From Aporrectodea caliginosa (lineage: Eukaryota; Annelida; Clitellata; Crassiclitellata; Lumbricidae): a stretch of DNA of 64,000 nucleotides. The notes under the pieces are model-generated. The model was not told where the DNA came from. It saw only the letters and a program-made list of their open reading frames with translations, and ran no database searches. This document shows positions 22,940 through 33,559 of this stretch, piece by piece. The position numbers and the translations under genes are program-made. Every line of letters begins with the position of its first letter. Position 1 is the stretch's first letter. The stretch covers positions 422,501 to 486,500 of the forward strand of contig JACEVL010000520.1 in the NCBI GenBank assembly GCA_020284085.1, written 5' to 3'.

Positions 22940-23565
22940 CGTTTTCTACGGAAAAGGTGGAACCAGCTTTGAATATTTTTGTCTACCTTAGTGATTGTGA
23001 AATACGGACACTTTGGGACAATTTAAGGTACTTTTGAACACATTATTTTTATTTTGTTGCATATTCAAGTGAAATTATATATATACATGTTGATTTTAAT
23101 TAATTAAAAAATTAACGGCGAAGTGCAGAAAAATTGGGCGATAATTGACTGTATTGTAGATATGAGATATTAGATATATTATAATTTTGCATCGATGCAA
23201 AATTGATCCATTACTACGGGTATTATGTCACGTGTTCGCAAACGTTACATGTTTCAAGCAAGGGCCACTAAGATGCCATTGCAGACGGCCGCTTTGATTT
23301 CCATTTCAATTTTGATTGAAAACAGTAATTTCTTCCCAATAATCACAAGTTTAGCTGATAATTGGTCACAAAACTATACAGTATGTGTTTACCTCACTAT
23401 CATTGCCTGCAGCCTTCGACACCTTAGATCACCAGCTATTTGTTTCAAGACTCGCCAAAAGCTTCGGTTCTCTGGGACAGCCATAAACTGATTACCTTCT
23501 TACCTGAGATGCCCGTAGCCCAAAATTTAATATGCTCCAGGGCTAGGCAATTCATGTATACCCTG
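22940..23565. other. No gene recognised
   Basis: AT-rich sequence. The frame at 23225-23491 has no recognisable motif. Confidence 0.45.
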
Positions 23566-23569
23566 CGCG

Positions 23570-23945
23570 TATATGCCTACTTACTGCCCATTTGGTCTAG
23601 CTGTCCCTAGGCTTTACTATGTGGCGAGGGCGACCACGGTGGCACGCTTGTTGTATGCTGCTCCGGCATGGTGGGGCTTTGCCTATAGCCCAAAAGAAGA
23701 AGGGAATGCTACAGTCTGTAATGAACAGAGTATACTCTGTCAGCGATACCTCAGACGTGATAGCTCAACCATTGAACAACTATGCCTTAAAACCGACACT
23801 TGCTTGTTTTCGACGGAAACTCCGACGATGCTCTCGATAGGTTTCTCCCTCCAAAAAAAACCGTTGGCCTATTTCCTTCGACCCCGGTCACATGACCGTG
23901 TTTTACCATTAGCTGACAATAACATGAAAAGTCTTTTATAGTCAG
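23570..23945 (+). mobile_element. LINE ORF2 fragment
   Basis: The peptide includes VARATTVARLLYAAPAWWGF, the block after the reverse-transcriptase thumb in several LINE clades. The 30.3-kb remnant has the matching VARTSTVSRLLYASPDWWGF. Frames shift after this block. Only a short 3' part is present. Confidence 0.65.
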
Positions 23946-24606
23946 AATACTTTATTCATAATAGAATATTGAATGCTTATTATATATGATGAATGTACAC
24001 CGAAATGAGGATTGCAGCTGGTTCAATAAAGAATATACTTACTTTCTTACTTTAGTATCAGATTGTCACCAACTCTTTTCTTTCTTATTTGTGACCTACC
24101 TCAAGAACTTTCCTTATCTCTACATATAAATTGCTCAACGACTTCTAACTGTTTAAGAATTAAATTGACACAGTTCTTTGAATGTTTCTTTCTTTCTCCA
24201 AACACAGTTTAATAACAACAAACTCAACTCTTGCATTACAACAACTGTACTACACTGTATAGTTCAAATTCACTGTCATCAGCAGTTTCTAAGTTTGGCG
24301 CGCTAACTGCACGTGTAAAACAATCTATCGTCAGCCAAAGTTTAGGCTACTTTAGGCCAAGCGCCCACGAGCCGACAGCGCAACTAAGGCCTAAGACTAA
24401 AACGCTTAACAATCGATACACATTATATATATATATATATCAACCTAAGGAACACCTGTGCTCATTATATATGCAAAACATTAGTTCACATTACCTCCTT
24501 CCCTTTCTTTGGATTGAGCAAATTAAACTTAAAAAATTTGCGAAATCATCAGGTACTAAATTATGCAATAAACTTAATACTATATAATACAGTAAAATAA
24601 ACAATC
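23946..24606. other. Possible 3' flank or LTR of the Ty3/gypsy-type element; none proven
   Basis: This lies downstream of the minus-strand pol, where a 3' LTR would be expected. No matching partner sequence was found on the other side at 27.08-27.60 kb, so no LTR is called. A TATATA run at 24426-24440 is the only obvious feature. Confidence 0.35.
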
Positions 24607-25392
24607 TTATAATCTAGATAAACAATCTGCTACAACATTTAATCGTCCTTTCTTATAATTAACTTCTACATCAAAAGTTTGCAGTGCTAAAGCCCAGCGC
24701 ACCAGTTTAGCAGACTTAGACATAGATTCAGTCAGATAAGTTAAAGGATTGTGATCGGTAAAGATGTGAACTTTAGATCCAATGATTATCTCTTTTAACT
24801 TATTTAGAGCCCAAACAATAGCATAGGCTTCTTTCTCTACAGTTGCCCATCTCTTCTGGGTGTCAGTCAATTTCTGACTTATAAATGATACAGGGCGTTC
24901 TATTCCCTTATCATCCATCTGTGTTAAAACAGCTCCTACTGCAAAATCACTACTATCACAGTACAAATTAAAAGGTTTTCCAACATCAAAAACATATAAA
25001 ACAACTTTAGAGCGTACAGCATCTTTAAGTAAATTAAATGCCTGTTGATGTCTATCAGTCCAATCAATCTTATCTGGAACATGTTTGCTTGTCAAATCAG
25101 ATAGAGGCTTCGCAATCTGTGCAAAATCTTTGATAAACTGTCTATAGTAACCAAAAAATCCCAGCAATTGCTTAATTTGTTTCTTCGTTTCTGGAGTTTT
25201 CAAATTAATTAAACTTTCAATTCTATCTGGATTCATTTGAATCGTTCCAGAACCAACCACATGACCGATGAACTTTACCTCACTCTTACCAAAGATACAT
25301 TTCTTTAAGTTCAGAGTAATGTTATGCAGTCGCATTTGCATTAAATATGCATCTAAATGCTGTAAATGAATCTTCCAGTCATCTGAATGCAC
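24607..25392 (-). pseudogene. Pol fragment: RT end plus RNase H
   Basis: A 261-codon frame. It begins just after the reverse-transcriptase catalytic box and carries the thumb region (GHVVGSGTIQMNPDRIE, then QLLGFFGYYRQFI). RNase H follows: YCDSSDFAVGAVL holds the first catalytic Asp, EKEAYAIVWAL the Glu, and FTDHNPL a later Asp. It stops after VVADCLSRL, a usual end of the RNase H tether. The polypeptide ends here with no integrase downstream, consistent with integrase lying upstream. A frame change around 25393-25410 separates it from the main RT fragment. Confidence 0.85.
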
Positions 25393-25850
25393 AGCAATGT
25401 CATCTACATAGGCTCAGCAAATTCATTTATAGGCTGTAAAACCATGTTAATTGCTTTAACAAATGTTCTTCCTGAGTTGATCATTCCGAAAGGAACACGA
25501 GTAAACTCGTACAGTCCATTGTGAGTAACAAAAGCAGTTTTCCATTGATCAGTTTGCTTAACAGGACAAGTCCAGTAAGCACTTCGACAATCAAAAATCG
25601 AGATCACATTTGATTTTCCAACTTTGTGCAAAACATCTTTCACAATCGGCATCGGATATTTACAATCCACAGTGAACGAGTTAATGTATCTGTAGTCGCA
25701 GGCAAGTCTCAGAGAACCGTCTTTCTTTTTAACAATTACCAACGGACTTGCCATTCTGCTCGAAGATGGTTTTATAATGTTGGCTTGAAGCATTTCTTTA
25801 ATTTGTCGTTCAACTTCTGCTCGATAGATGAGTGGAATTCGGTAAGCCAT
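25393..25850 (-). pseudogene. Pol fragment: reverse transcriptase palm and fingers
   Basis: The frame encodes RIPLIYRAEVERQIKEML, then SPLVIVKKKDGSLRLACDYR and FDCRSAYWT, the latter at the first catalytic region where an Asp is usual. It then reaches GRTFVKAINMVL. The Tyr-Val-Asp-Asp catalytic box lies right after it, but in another frame (about 25402-25413), so the frame closes before the box. This indicates a 1-base deletion. A second frameshift near 25850 separates it from the upstream fragment. The element is inactive as sequenced. Confidence 0.85.
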
Positions 25851-26461
25851 AAATTCTTTTCACGAAATTCCGGTTTCAGTTCAATTTCATGTTCAACCAA
25901 TGTACATAGTCCAGGCTTTTCAGAAAATCGATCAGAATATTTGTTCAGTATTTCCAGCAATTGTTTTTGTTGAGTCAATGTCAAATGGCTAATCTGTTCA
26001 GGATCAAGATTCAGTGAATTCTTTTCATTTTGCCAGTCATTCTTCATCAGCAATTCAACCACTGAACCAAAGTCTTCATCTTCTTCGACGATTAGTCCAC
26101 AACTCATTGCTCTTGTAATGTACTTTCTGATTTTATTTGCGTGAATTATCTTTCGACAATCGTCACCCATATCAATCAAATAAGAGTACTTTGATCTTCG
26201 TTGTATGACAGTACATGGACCATGCCATCGTGAAATCAGTTTATTTGTTGAAGTCGGATACAACACAATAACTTTTTCACCCGGTTCAAATTCTTTATGT
26301 TTCGCTCTTTTGTTGTATTGATTCGTATACTGTAATTGCTTCTCTCGTGAATATGATTCTGCAAACAGTAATGCTTTTTCCATATTTGCTTTCATGTCTT
26401 TCAAGTACTTTTCTGGTTGGATTCCAATATGAGGTGGTAAATTAATTTCTCTCTTGTCCAA
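25772..26461 (-). pseudogene. Pol fragment: integrase C-terminus joined to RT N-terminus
   Basis: One uninterrupted frame holds two parts. First is an integrase C-terminal module of the GPY/F kind (EPGEKVIVLYPTSTNKL, then SRWHGPCTVIQ). About 100 residues later comes the region that precedes gypsy-type reverse transcriptase (LLEILNKYSDRFSEKPG and HEIELKPEF). Having both in one frame shows that the unusual order is not an assembly artefact of the nearby N gap. Confidence 0.85.
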
Positions 26462-26672
26462 CTTTCTTTAGAATTGCCAATGGTCCACGTGGAATCTTTC
26501 CATACACCAACATATATGATGCTATTCCACTAGTTTCATTCGGTACTTCTCGTAATGCCCACACTGTAAACGGAATTACTTTGTGCCATTGCCTTGGATT
26601 GTCAACAATTACATGATGGATCATTTTCTTGAATGTTTGGTTCCATCTTTCTACTAGTCCAGCTGCCTCTGG
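26442..26672 (-). pseudogene. Pol fragment: integrase core end
   Basis: Peptide VERWNQTFKKMIHHV followed by YMLVYGKIPRGPLAIL, typical of the last part of the gypsy/retroviral-type integrase catalytic core. It runs off into the N gap at 26673. The overlap with the next frame at 26442-26461 indicates a further frame change. Confidence 0.8.
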
Positions 26673-27080
26673 NNNNNNNNNNNNNNNNNNNNNNNNNNNN
26701 NNNNNNNNNNNNNNNNNNNNNNNNNNNNNNNNNNNNNNNNNNNNNNNNNNNNNNNNNNNNNNNNNNNNNNNNNNNNNNNNNNNNNNNNNNNNNNNNNNNN
26801 NNNNNNNNNNNNNNNNNNNNNNNNNNNNNNNNNNNNNNNNNNNNNNNNNNNNNNNNNNNNNNNNNNNNNNNNNNNNNNNNNNNNNNNNNNNNNNNNNNNN
26901 NNNNNNNNNNNNNNNNNNNNNNNNNNNNNNNNNNNNNNNNNNNNNNNNNNNNNNNNNNNNNNNNNNNNNNNNNNNNNNNNNNNNNNNNNNNNNNNNNNNN
27001 NNNNNNNNNNNNNNNNNNNNNNNNNNNNNNNNNNNNNNNNNNNNNNNNNNNNNNNNNNNNNNNNNNNNNNNNNNNNNNNN
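26673..27080. other. Assembly gap (408 N)
   Basis: All positions are N. The gap lies inside the LTR retrotransposon. Its true length is unknown. Confidence 1.
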
Positions 27081-27600
27081 CATGTGGATTTGTCCCATGA
27101 GGCTCTTCTCTTTAAATTTCTGTTTCCGCCTACGCCTATAGCGCTCCGAAACCTTGACTCCACTCTCAAAGCGGTGCCGATGCTCATTGATATTTAATAC
27201 GCCTAAGTGACTCAACCTTGACATCTTTACAGATTAGTTAGCGAGAACCATAAGTAGGCCCTACACGTTAACTGCTTTCATAAAAATACTTGGAATAAGA
27301 CAATCAAGCAACTGCACAATTCTCATTCAGTAGAATTACAAAGACGTTACAAAGAAGCCGCCGATATGCACTCACCATTTAGTATTACAGCTGCTAAGCA
27401 ATGTATAAAATTACGACTGTCAAAACTAAGTGCCTACAAAAAACCTGTGAGGTCATCATCGGTTATGCGAAATCGCCATTTTCTACAATTTGCTAAACAA
27501 TTGCTAGAATGTTGTTCAACCAATTACGCCTAAGTAGAAATCAAATTTGCTGTAATTTAGACATTATTAAAACAAAAGCATCTCTGATTACTTTTCTAGT
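27081..27600. other. No gene recognised
   Basis: A short basic peptide frame (SERYRRRRKQKFKEK, minus strand) abuts the gap. It cannot be assigned to gag or integrase. The remainder is intergenic, downstream of channel gene A. Confidence 0.4.
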
Positions 27601-27604
27601 TATT

Positions 27605-29182
27605 TTATTCTTGCGTGCAGATATTATTTCTGCACGACTCAGTCTGCCTGTCATCTTCAACCTGTTTTCGTGGACTGGCGAATACAATCTTTATCAAGGA
27701 ATAAATCAGTTCTATTACCTCGGCCGCTGTCAGGATATAGATACCGAGCCAGAGATTCAAGGAACCGCCGAGGTTTGACACCATTGTGTCCCATGACACA
27801 GCTGGGACGTTGTTAATCAGCTGAATGCTTTTCATTTGCATTTTGACGGAGATCTTGATGAAATTCTGCTCGATTAATTTCAGATTCTGTAACTGGTCGA
27901 ATATTTCAGGCTCACTCAAGTTATTGCTGTTCTTCCACAGGTTCTCGTAGACCGCGAATTTCTTCTTATACCGATCATCGGAGCGAAGGTAAAAGTCATA
28001 GAATCCCAGGTGGTAGTAAATGTTGGGCCATTGGGCTGTTGAACTGCTGTACTCATATTGCGTTTCAGAACATTCGAGCGGACAGTCACATGCGTCTTCA
28101 TCGAGAGCAAATTCCCTGGAACAACGAAGCACCTTCCAAAACTCGTCTGTTATGATGTTGTCGACGATATACTTTGGGGAATTTTCAAGAAATCGTGTGA
28201 TGTTAGCGCACACCGTGTAGTTGCTCATCTGCAATTCGACGTCGGTAAAATACTCGTACATGTCGATGCAACCGCACTTCCTTATGAACTCGCGTTGTGT
28301 ACACAGACTTATGCACGTTCCCTGGCTATAAGGTGGTGACTCCTTCTCACCAGGGTAGATGCTATCACGCGTGGTGCAATTTTCGTATGGATATGGCATT
28401 CGGGTGATATTATTCTGCTTCACGGTAACAATCAACTCTGTACCTGGAGCTACGTATATTGCAGTCGACGGCCGTGGTTTTACGTCTCTCGGGTGGATCA
28501 TGACTCTGATCCCTCTCGACAGAGGAACTCGAATCCAATCGTAAAACGAGTTAATTGTCTGCGAGAAGAAATTATCTAGAAAGACAATCGTGCTTATCCC
28601 AGCACCGTCAACGTACGCTTCTGGTCGAAGCGTCTTGCAGACTTGAAGTGGTTTATTCAGAGACGAGAACTGACTGCAATTGGATGGTACAAAGAAATCC
28701 CAATCGTATGAATCGCAATTCACTACAAAATCGTTGTCGGAAGATATTGCTATGATATCGCCGTCATTCAGCAAAGGGATGTTTGCACTAAAAGTCGAAA
28801 TCATCTGGTGGAATCTCCAGACAGCATCGTTGCTCTTCATGTCATCTGGAGCTTGATCTCTTATAAACTTAAGCTTTTCCAAGTACTTTTCGTATAACGG
28901 AAGATAGCTTTTAAAATCCGATATCGGAAAGAGATTGCAAATTGTGATATCCGGAAAATTCGGTTTACTATGAACCACTAAGAAGTTTCTGGCAACCGAA
29001 TAACCGTAGAAATTCTTGAGAACCGTAATGACTTGAAACAGCAACATCGAAAAACAGACTAACAACGAAATCAGCCAGAAAGTGCGAACAACCCAACTGT
29101 GAGCTTTTATTGTGCGGCTTACACCTTTCACACCAGTAGTTTCGCCAAACTTTCGCAACTCTCGTTTTATCTGGTCATGCAT
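27605..29182 (-). CDS. DEG/ENaC sodium channel subunit A
   Basis: Intact 525-residue single-exon frame with an ATG start. It is a degenerin/epithelial sodium channel family subunit, a plasma-membrane trimeric, amiloride-type cation channel. Transmembrane segment 1 is at about 35-55. FPDITICNLFP (76-86) is the usual post-TM1 block. Cys-rich extracellular motifs include CISLC...KCGC and CDCPLECSETQY, with several Asn-x-Ser/Thr sites. TM2 is at about 475-500. The N-terminal gating motif His-Gly reads Lys-Gly (19-20). The selectivity filter, normally Gly-x-Ser, reads Gly-Ile-Tyr (480-482), unlike the three neighbours. The stop codon overlaps an AATAAA. Its 5' half and upstream flank are copied at 45.4-46.8 kb. 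The ligand is unknown; peptide- or acid-gated relatives exist. Confidence 0.93.
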   Translation of the reverse strand: MHDQIKRELRKFGETTGVKGVSRTIKAHSWVVRTFWLISLLVCFSMLLFQVITVLKNFYGYSVARNFLVVHSKPNFPDITICNLFPISDFKSYLPLYEKYLEKLKFIRDQAPDDMKSNDAVWRFHQMISTFSANIPLLNDGDIIAISSDNDFVVNCDSYDWDFFVPSNCSQFSSLNKPLQVCKTLRPEAYVDGAGISTIVFLDNFFSQTINSFYDWIRVPLSRGIRVMIHPRDVKPRPSTAIYVAPGTELIVTVKQNNITRMPYPYENCTTRDSIYPGEKESPPYSQGTCISLCTQREFIRKCGCIDMYEYFTDVELQMSNYTVCANITRFLENSPKYIVDNIITDEFWKVLRCSREFALDEDACDCPLECSETQYEYSSSTAQWPNIYYHLGFYDFYLRSDDRYKKKFAVYENLWKNSNNLSEPEIFDQLQNLKLIEQNFIKISVKMQMKSIQLINNVPAVSWDTMVSNLGGSLNLWLGIYILTAAEVIELIYSLIKIVFASPRKQVEDDRQTESCRNNICTQE

Positions 29183-30062
29183 GGTTGATAAGTTGAATCA
29201 CAAACTCGTGTAGTTTAAGTGCTTGCTTTTGTTATTTCTCTAGATGGGTAAAAGAACTAGTCACTTACTTTTCTACGAAAGTAGCTGTATTCTGTTTAGA
29301 ATGCGCCCTATAGAATCCACAAAACCTACCTCAACAGTTGTACATGACACCGATACACCATGATCTCTAGGCTCAGTCACAGCAATGCCCACAGGCTTAA
29401 ACAAGCGCAAGCGGTCGTTGCAGCTTTACCGTAGCTGCCGTATAATTGACTTGGAGATTACCAGACTCCATTAGTCCTACAAATATCTATAGAATGACGC
29501 ACTGAATCAATGACTAAATTAGCAAAATGAGCAATGCGTTGGCTGACGTTGATGAGTGCATCAGCTGCATTGGGTAGAGTCGTTCACAACTGAAAATCTA
29601 TAGACATTAGTGCTTTTTGAAACAATCAATACCAGAATATTTTATGCGTCACAGGAAACAAAGTCGACATGTACAATTATGTATTTATGGTTTGCGTACA
29701 TAATCATCAGCGAATTCGTTTCCATTAATGTAAAGCCCAATGTCCGTGCATTTTTAGACGCCTAATTGTAGGCTGCATTTGTTGTCGCTAGAAGGGTTCT
29801 TAAAAGCACTTTGCGAGATGCACATTAGCAAAATTGCTTTTACTGAGTTTGGTGACGGGTACCTTCAATTGTGTAACTGCGGATTCAAATGTTTAGCAAC
29901 TGCGGGGCAGAGGCCCTAATGCTGCAATGAGTTACCGTATAAAGCATGATGAATTAGTAAAGACTATTTGCACAAGTCCTACATGCAAACGAAATATGAA
30001 GCAAATTAATTCTGCTACTGGAGAACGCAGGAGCTACTAACTTCTATGGCGCCGGTGTCTAT
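29183..30062 (-). promoter_or_regulatory. 5' flank of channel gene A (duplicated at 45.9-46.8 kb)
   Basis: No frame of interest. The whole stretch has a collinear, diverged counterpart upstream of the pseudogene at 45.4-45.9 kb, including GCTCAGTCACA, GACTTGGAGATTACCAGAC and CTAACTTCTATGGCGCC. The promoter is presumed to lie here; no TATA box was recognised. Confidence 0.5.
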
Positions 30063-30720
30063 GGCGCCCGCTCGATGAGGGACACGATCAGCGAAGAACT
30101 CGAGGCAATAAAGGAATGGGCTACAGATAACGATCTCCGGATGAACACAAATAAGCACAAAAAGATGCTGGTCGCCCGATGATTATGAACATCTATCTTG
30201 CCACATCTTATCCAGGGCATGGAGCGTGTAACCGAGATGAAGATCCTCGGCGTCATCCTTCGAGGCGATCTCCGGGCCACATCGCACGTTGAACGGGTCT
30301 TGGGATCGTGCACTGGATCTCTTCAAGCACTTAGGGTGCTAAGAGCCCTTGGACTATCTCCCGAGGCGCTGTCCACCGTTGCCAGGACCTCGACAGTCTC
30401 CCGCCTCCTCTACGCGTCGCCCGACTGGTGGGGATTCACATCGGCAGAAGATCGCTCGAGATTCGAACGCTTCCAGAGGAAAATGCAACGGATGCAGTTC
30501 CTCTCATGATCCGACATCGAGCCACTCACGGTGAAGGCGAAGGCCGCTGACGCGCGTCTGTTGAGGGCGGTGACAAAAAATGACGCGCACGTCTTGCGGA
30601 GATTCTTCCCGCCCACCGCTCAGCGCCATTACAACATGCGCCTCAGTTATCACCCCTTCCAACTTCCGATAAAAGACGACAGAAATTTCGTACCAAGAAT
30701 TCCTTATAAAATACGGTAGC
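30063..30720 (+). mobile_element. LINE ORF2 3' fragment
   Basis: Consecutive plus-strand frames contain MKILGVILRGDL, VARTSTVSRLLYASPDWWGF and a terminal part with AVTKNDAHVLRRFFPP. These are the post-RT blocks of a LINE polymerase. One frame change occurs near 30181 and a stop at 30507. It interrupts the homology between the gene A upstream block and the 46.8-kb block, so it inserted after that duplication. Confidence 0.75.
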
Positions 30721-31585
30721 ATACATACGCTAGTTTAAGCCTTCTAGCGAACGGTAAAGTACCCATCAGCAACTGTTACCCCTATATTAGATTTGCCTGC
30801 CTTTCCATTATGTAACTCGCTGCGGTTTGTGAGTCTGTTTTGTTAAACGAAGATACATATAAATATAAATATAAAATGTGCAACGCATTAACCGAAATCG
30901 GTGAACCAATGACCTCCACGAATTGTACATATCAACATGGATTTCAGACTTCGGTAGTCAGACCGGGGGGAAAGTTGGAAATTTCCAATTGCACACGTTT
31001 TTGGGAATTTATAACAAGAACAATTGTAATCTTTTTAATCAGACTATGGCCTTACAATGCTTACATTTTAGATATATAAAGAAAACGCATTAGATGGATT
31101 TTTATCAAATATAGCAAAGACCATCAAAATAATGAGCATCGCCGGGGTGACAAGTTAACCAGTAACTGGGTATGTTGTAAAAATTTAATGAGCACTGGCA
31201 TATTGTAACGATACTGGGGATGAAAGTTAAAAATATAAAATTTTGCTTCTTTGCTAAATTGTAACACTAAATTTCTTGTAACTACGCGTTAAAAATAAAA
31301 TAGTCTACCATGTTAGGTAAGCCCAATAGTTACTTTAAAAGATACAGAAATTGTGCAAGTAACGGTTTTTCCCAGTGACCCGTTGTAACGTAAACATGAA
31401 AAAAATATAGAAACATAATTGGGTTGCCGACCGTTGCAGCATTGTTGGTTATTGTTACAATGTTCAGTACCGAGTTCGGGTTTGGCCTAGGCCTACTGTA
31501 GCCTAGTAGGCCTATCTATGCTGTAGGCCTATATGGGAGAGTCTTGGTTAGATATGCTACTTCCAAAGATCACAAACATAATAAT
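30721..31585. other. Intergenic; short block shared with 47.0 kb
   Basis: Bases about 30880-30960 resemble 46975-47055 (ATGACCTCCACGAATTG versus ATGGCCAACGTGGAATTG and following), continuing the duplication around the channel genes. Otherwise nothing is seen. Three copies of TAGGCCTA lie at 31488-31531. Confidence 0.45.
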
Positions 31586-31586
31586 G

Positions 31587-32346
31587 GGCACGCCGACAAA
31601 AGAGCGCCCGGCAAATGAACCCGGACAAAAGAGCGCCGACAATAGAGCGACCGACATAAGAGCCAAGGGACCTATCAACGGGGTTTATCAAGGGGACGAC
31701 AAGCAAAAGGGCCAGTTTAAACAATTTGCATTGTACGGCCTATAATCTTCATGGGGTTAAGTGTGAAATTGTTTCTGATATTACTAAGCCTTTGAAATAT
31801 ATGTTCTAGTCAAATAAACCCCTTTTGTTGTTCGGCCCTTTAATCGGAATCAGCCAGAGTCGTCCAAGAACAATATTTGCAATTAACCAGAAGACTGCAG
31901 GTTATCATTCCAACGTACGCGAACACTACTTTGATGGAATACCTACGCGGCGTTGCACATAATCTTGAACTGTAACTTTTCTAGTTAACTCAATAACCAA
32001 CACGACTCTTTTAGAACGTTTTTAGACGTTTCGTTGAAAAGTATTAGTATTAAATTCATACATTTATTTAGTATTAAATTCTCTTTTCTTCATAGACGTT
32101 TTAGACTTAAACTTCGAATATTTTACACTTTCCGTTGAACAGTAGGCTATTGGTATTAAATTCAGACATTTATTTAGTACTAAATTCTTTTTCTTCACAG
32201 CATTATGTTGAATAAATTGCATTAGGATTAATCTTTCTGGTTTCTTTGATTTATAATCTTAAAAGTAGGGCCTACATGTGTGGTCGTCTCAACATCGCTC
32301 TTACGTCGGTCGCTCTTAATTGTCGGTCGCTCTTTTTGTAGTGCCA
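31587..32346. mobile_element. Element with repeated-phrase terminal inverted repeats (AAGAGCG type)
   Basis: The left end has successive short phrases (GCCGACAAAAGAGCGCC, CCGACAATAGAGCGA, CCGACATAAGAGCC). The right end read in reverse has CTACAAAAAGAGCGACC, GACAATTAAGAGCGACC and GACGTAAGAGCG. The ends are therefore inverted copies built from a repeated AAGAGCG phrase. The interior has no coding potential. Confidence 0.6.
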
Positions 32347-32640
32347 CCATAATAATGTTTGTGATCTTTGGGCACACTGAGCATGTACTGATGCATATCG
32401 TTTAGAGTCATAATATGACTCTGCATGTACTGATGAATATCGTTCATAGTCATAATATGACTCTGAACGATATGAATCAATGTGCCAAATAGACACATGC
32501 ACATATCAGCACCTTTCCCCTAAAGAACACAATAAAACATATCAATAAAAATAGCAAAAAATATTGGTATACTATCTCTCACTTCTCATCAAGTACCACC
32601 CGAAATCCGAAAAACACTATATTACACACTCATCTACCCT
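32347..32640. other. Small palindromic duplication; no gene
   Basis: A direct repeat ATGTACTGATG(C/A)ATATCGTT followed by CATAATATGACTCTG occurs twice at about 32383-32470, with part inverted afterwards (AACGATATGAATCA). Non-coding. Confidence 0.5.
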
Positions 32641-33445
32641 CCTTAACATATTGCAAAATTATTTGGGCTTCCACTTATAAATCCAGTCTCACAGGATTAG
32701 TTATCTTACAAAAACGAGCAGTTTCATATGTGGCTCGAAAAATACATTCTTAGAGTTTTATTTCCTGAAAACGGGCCAGATAAGAAATGCACAGATAAAA
32801 GATTTTATGCTCAGATATGATCGTGGCCTCCTACCTCCAGTATTTAATAAATTCTTCGTCACACCTCGTACATCCACTCTCACCTGACTAGAACTTCTAA
32901 TCTATACTACAAACCTTGTGCCATCACAAATGCCACATTATTCTCTGTCAGATACGTATGGGACTCAACTTGGAACGAGATTCCACCGTCTATTAGGACA
33001 CTTCCTAATTTAGCCTACGCCCCTTCGAAAAGAGGGCTGCATCACTTTCTAGTTGGAAATAACAGTTGACCCAGGGATCCCAAGTTTCTGTCTGATACAA
33101 CAGCAGCTACTGATCCATCCCATCCACATCTTCTAAACGCGATTAAATGTGGGCCTAAATTTCGTCACAGAAATTCATATAAATTGACTGTTGACCTGAA
33201 ATGTGTGATGCTCAGTCATAATCCGTCATTAGTTAAGATTTATCATTTTGTTCTTTAATTCGCTGAGTTTAGTTAATTAAGTACAATGGCTTTCCTCATG
33301 AGGCTGTACTTTAAGCTTATGGGGCCCTATTTTGCGGGTCTGTAAGACCCATTCGGGGTCCCCTGTGTGACTCTATTTTGTCTTGATTGAGTGCTACTGT
33401 TCTTGGTTAGTTACCACATAAAATGATTTGATTTGATATATATAT
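32641..33445 (+). mobile_element. LINE 3' end with coding remnant and TTTGA tail
   Basis: Across frames the plus strand gives RYDRGLLPPVFNKFF, then ATLFSVRYVWDSTWNEIPPS, typical last ORF2 blocks of Rex/CR1-like LINEs. A GC-richer 3' UTR (CGGGTCTGTAAGACCCATTC) follows and the copy ends in ATGATTTGATTTGATATA. Frames are broken. Confidence 0.65.
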
Positions 33446-33559
33446 ATGTATATATAATTATATTTGTCACTGCTGAAGGTTTGTGAAAGTGTATGTAATT
33501 CATTTACGATTCAACTTAGTTGCTGTCCAATCGGTCCGATTTCGTTTACCAAAATCAAA

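Larger units (their letters stand above)
24607..26672 (-). mobile_element. Ty3/gypsy-type LTR retrotransposon remnant with INT-RT-RH order
   Basis: Read on the minus strand, integrase end, integrase C-terminal module, reverse transcriptase and RNase H follow each other. Classical Ty3/gypsy elements have integrase last. The reversed order is the defining trait of the Gmr1-like group, described from deuterostomes. The reverse transcriptase and RNase H themselves are of gypsy type (for example QLLGFFGYYRQFI and FTDHNPLTYL). At least two single-base frameshifts break pol. The 5' part is lost in the N gap or truncated, and no LTRs were identified. Confidence 0.85.

Noticed and set aside
24060..24606. 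3' LTR of the Ty3/gypsy-type element
   Set aside because: No matching second copy was seen at the other side of the element, so an LTR cannot be claimed.
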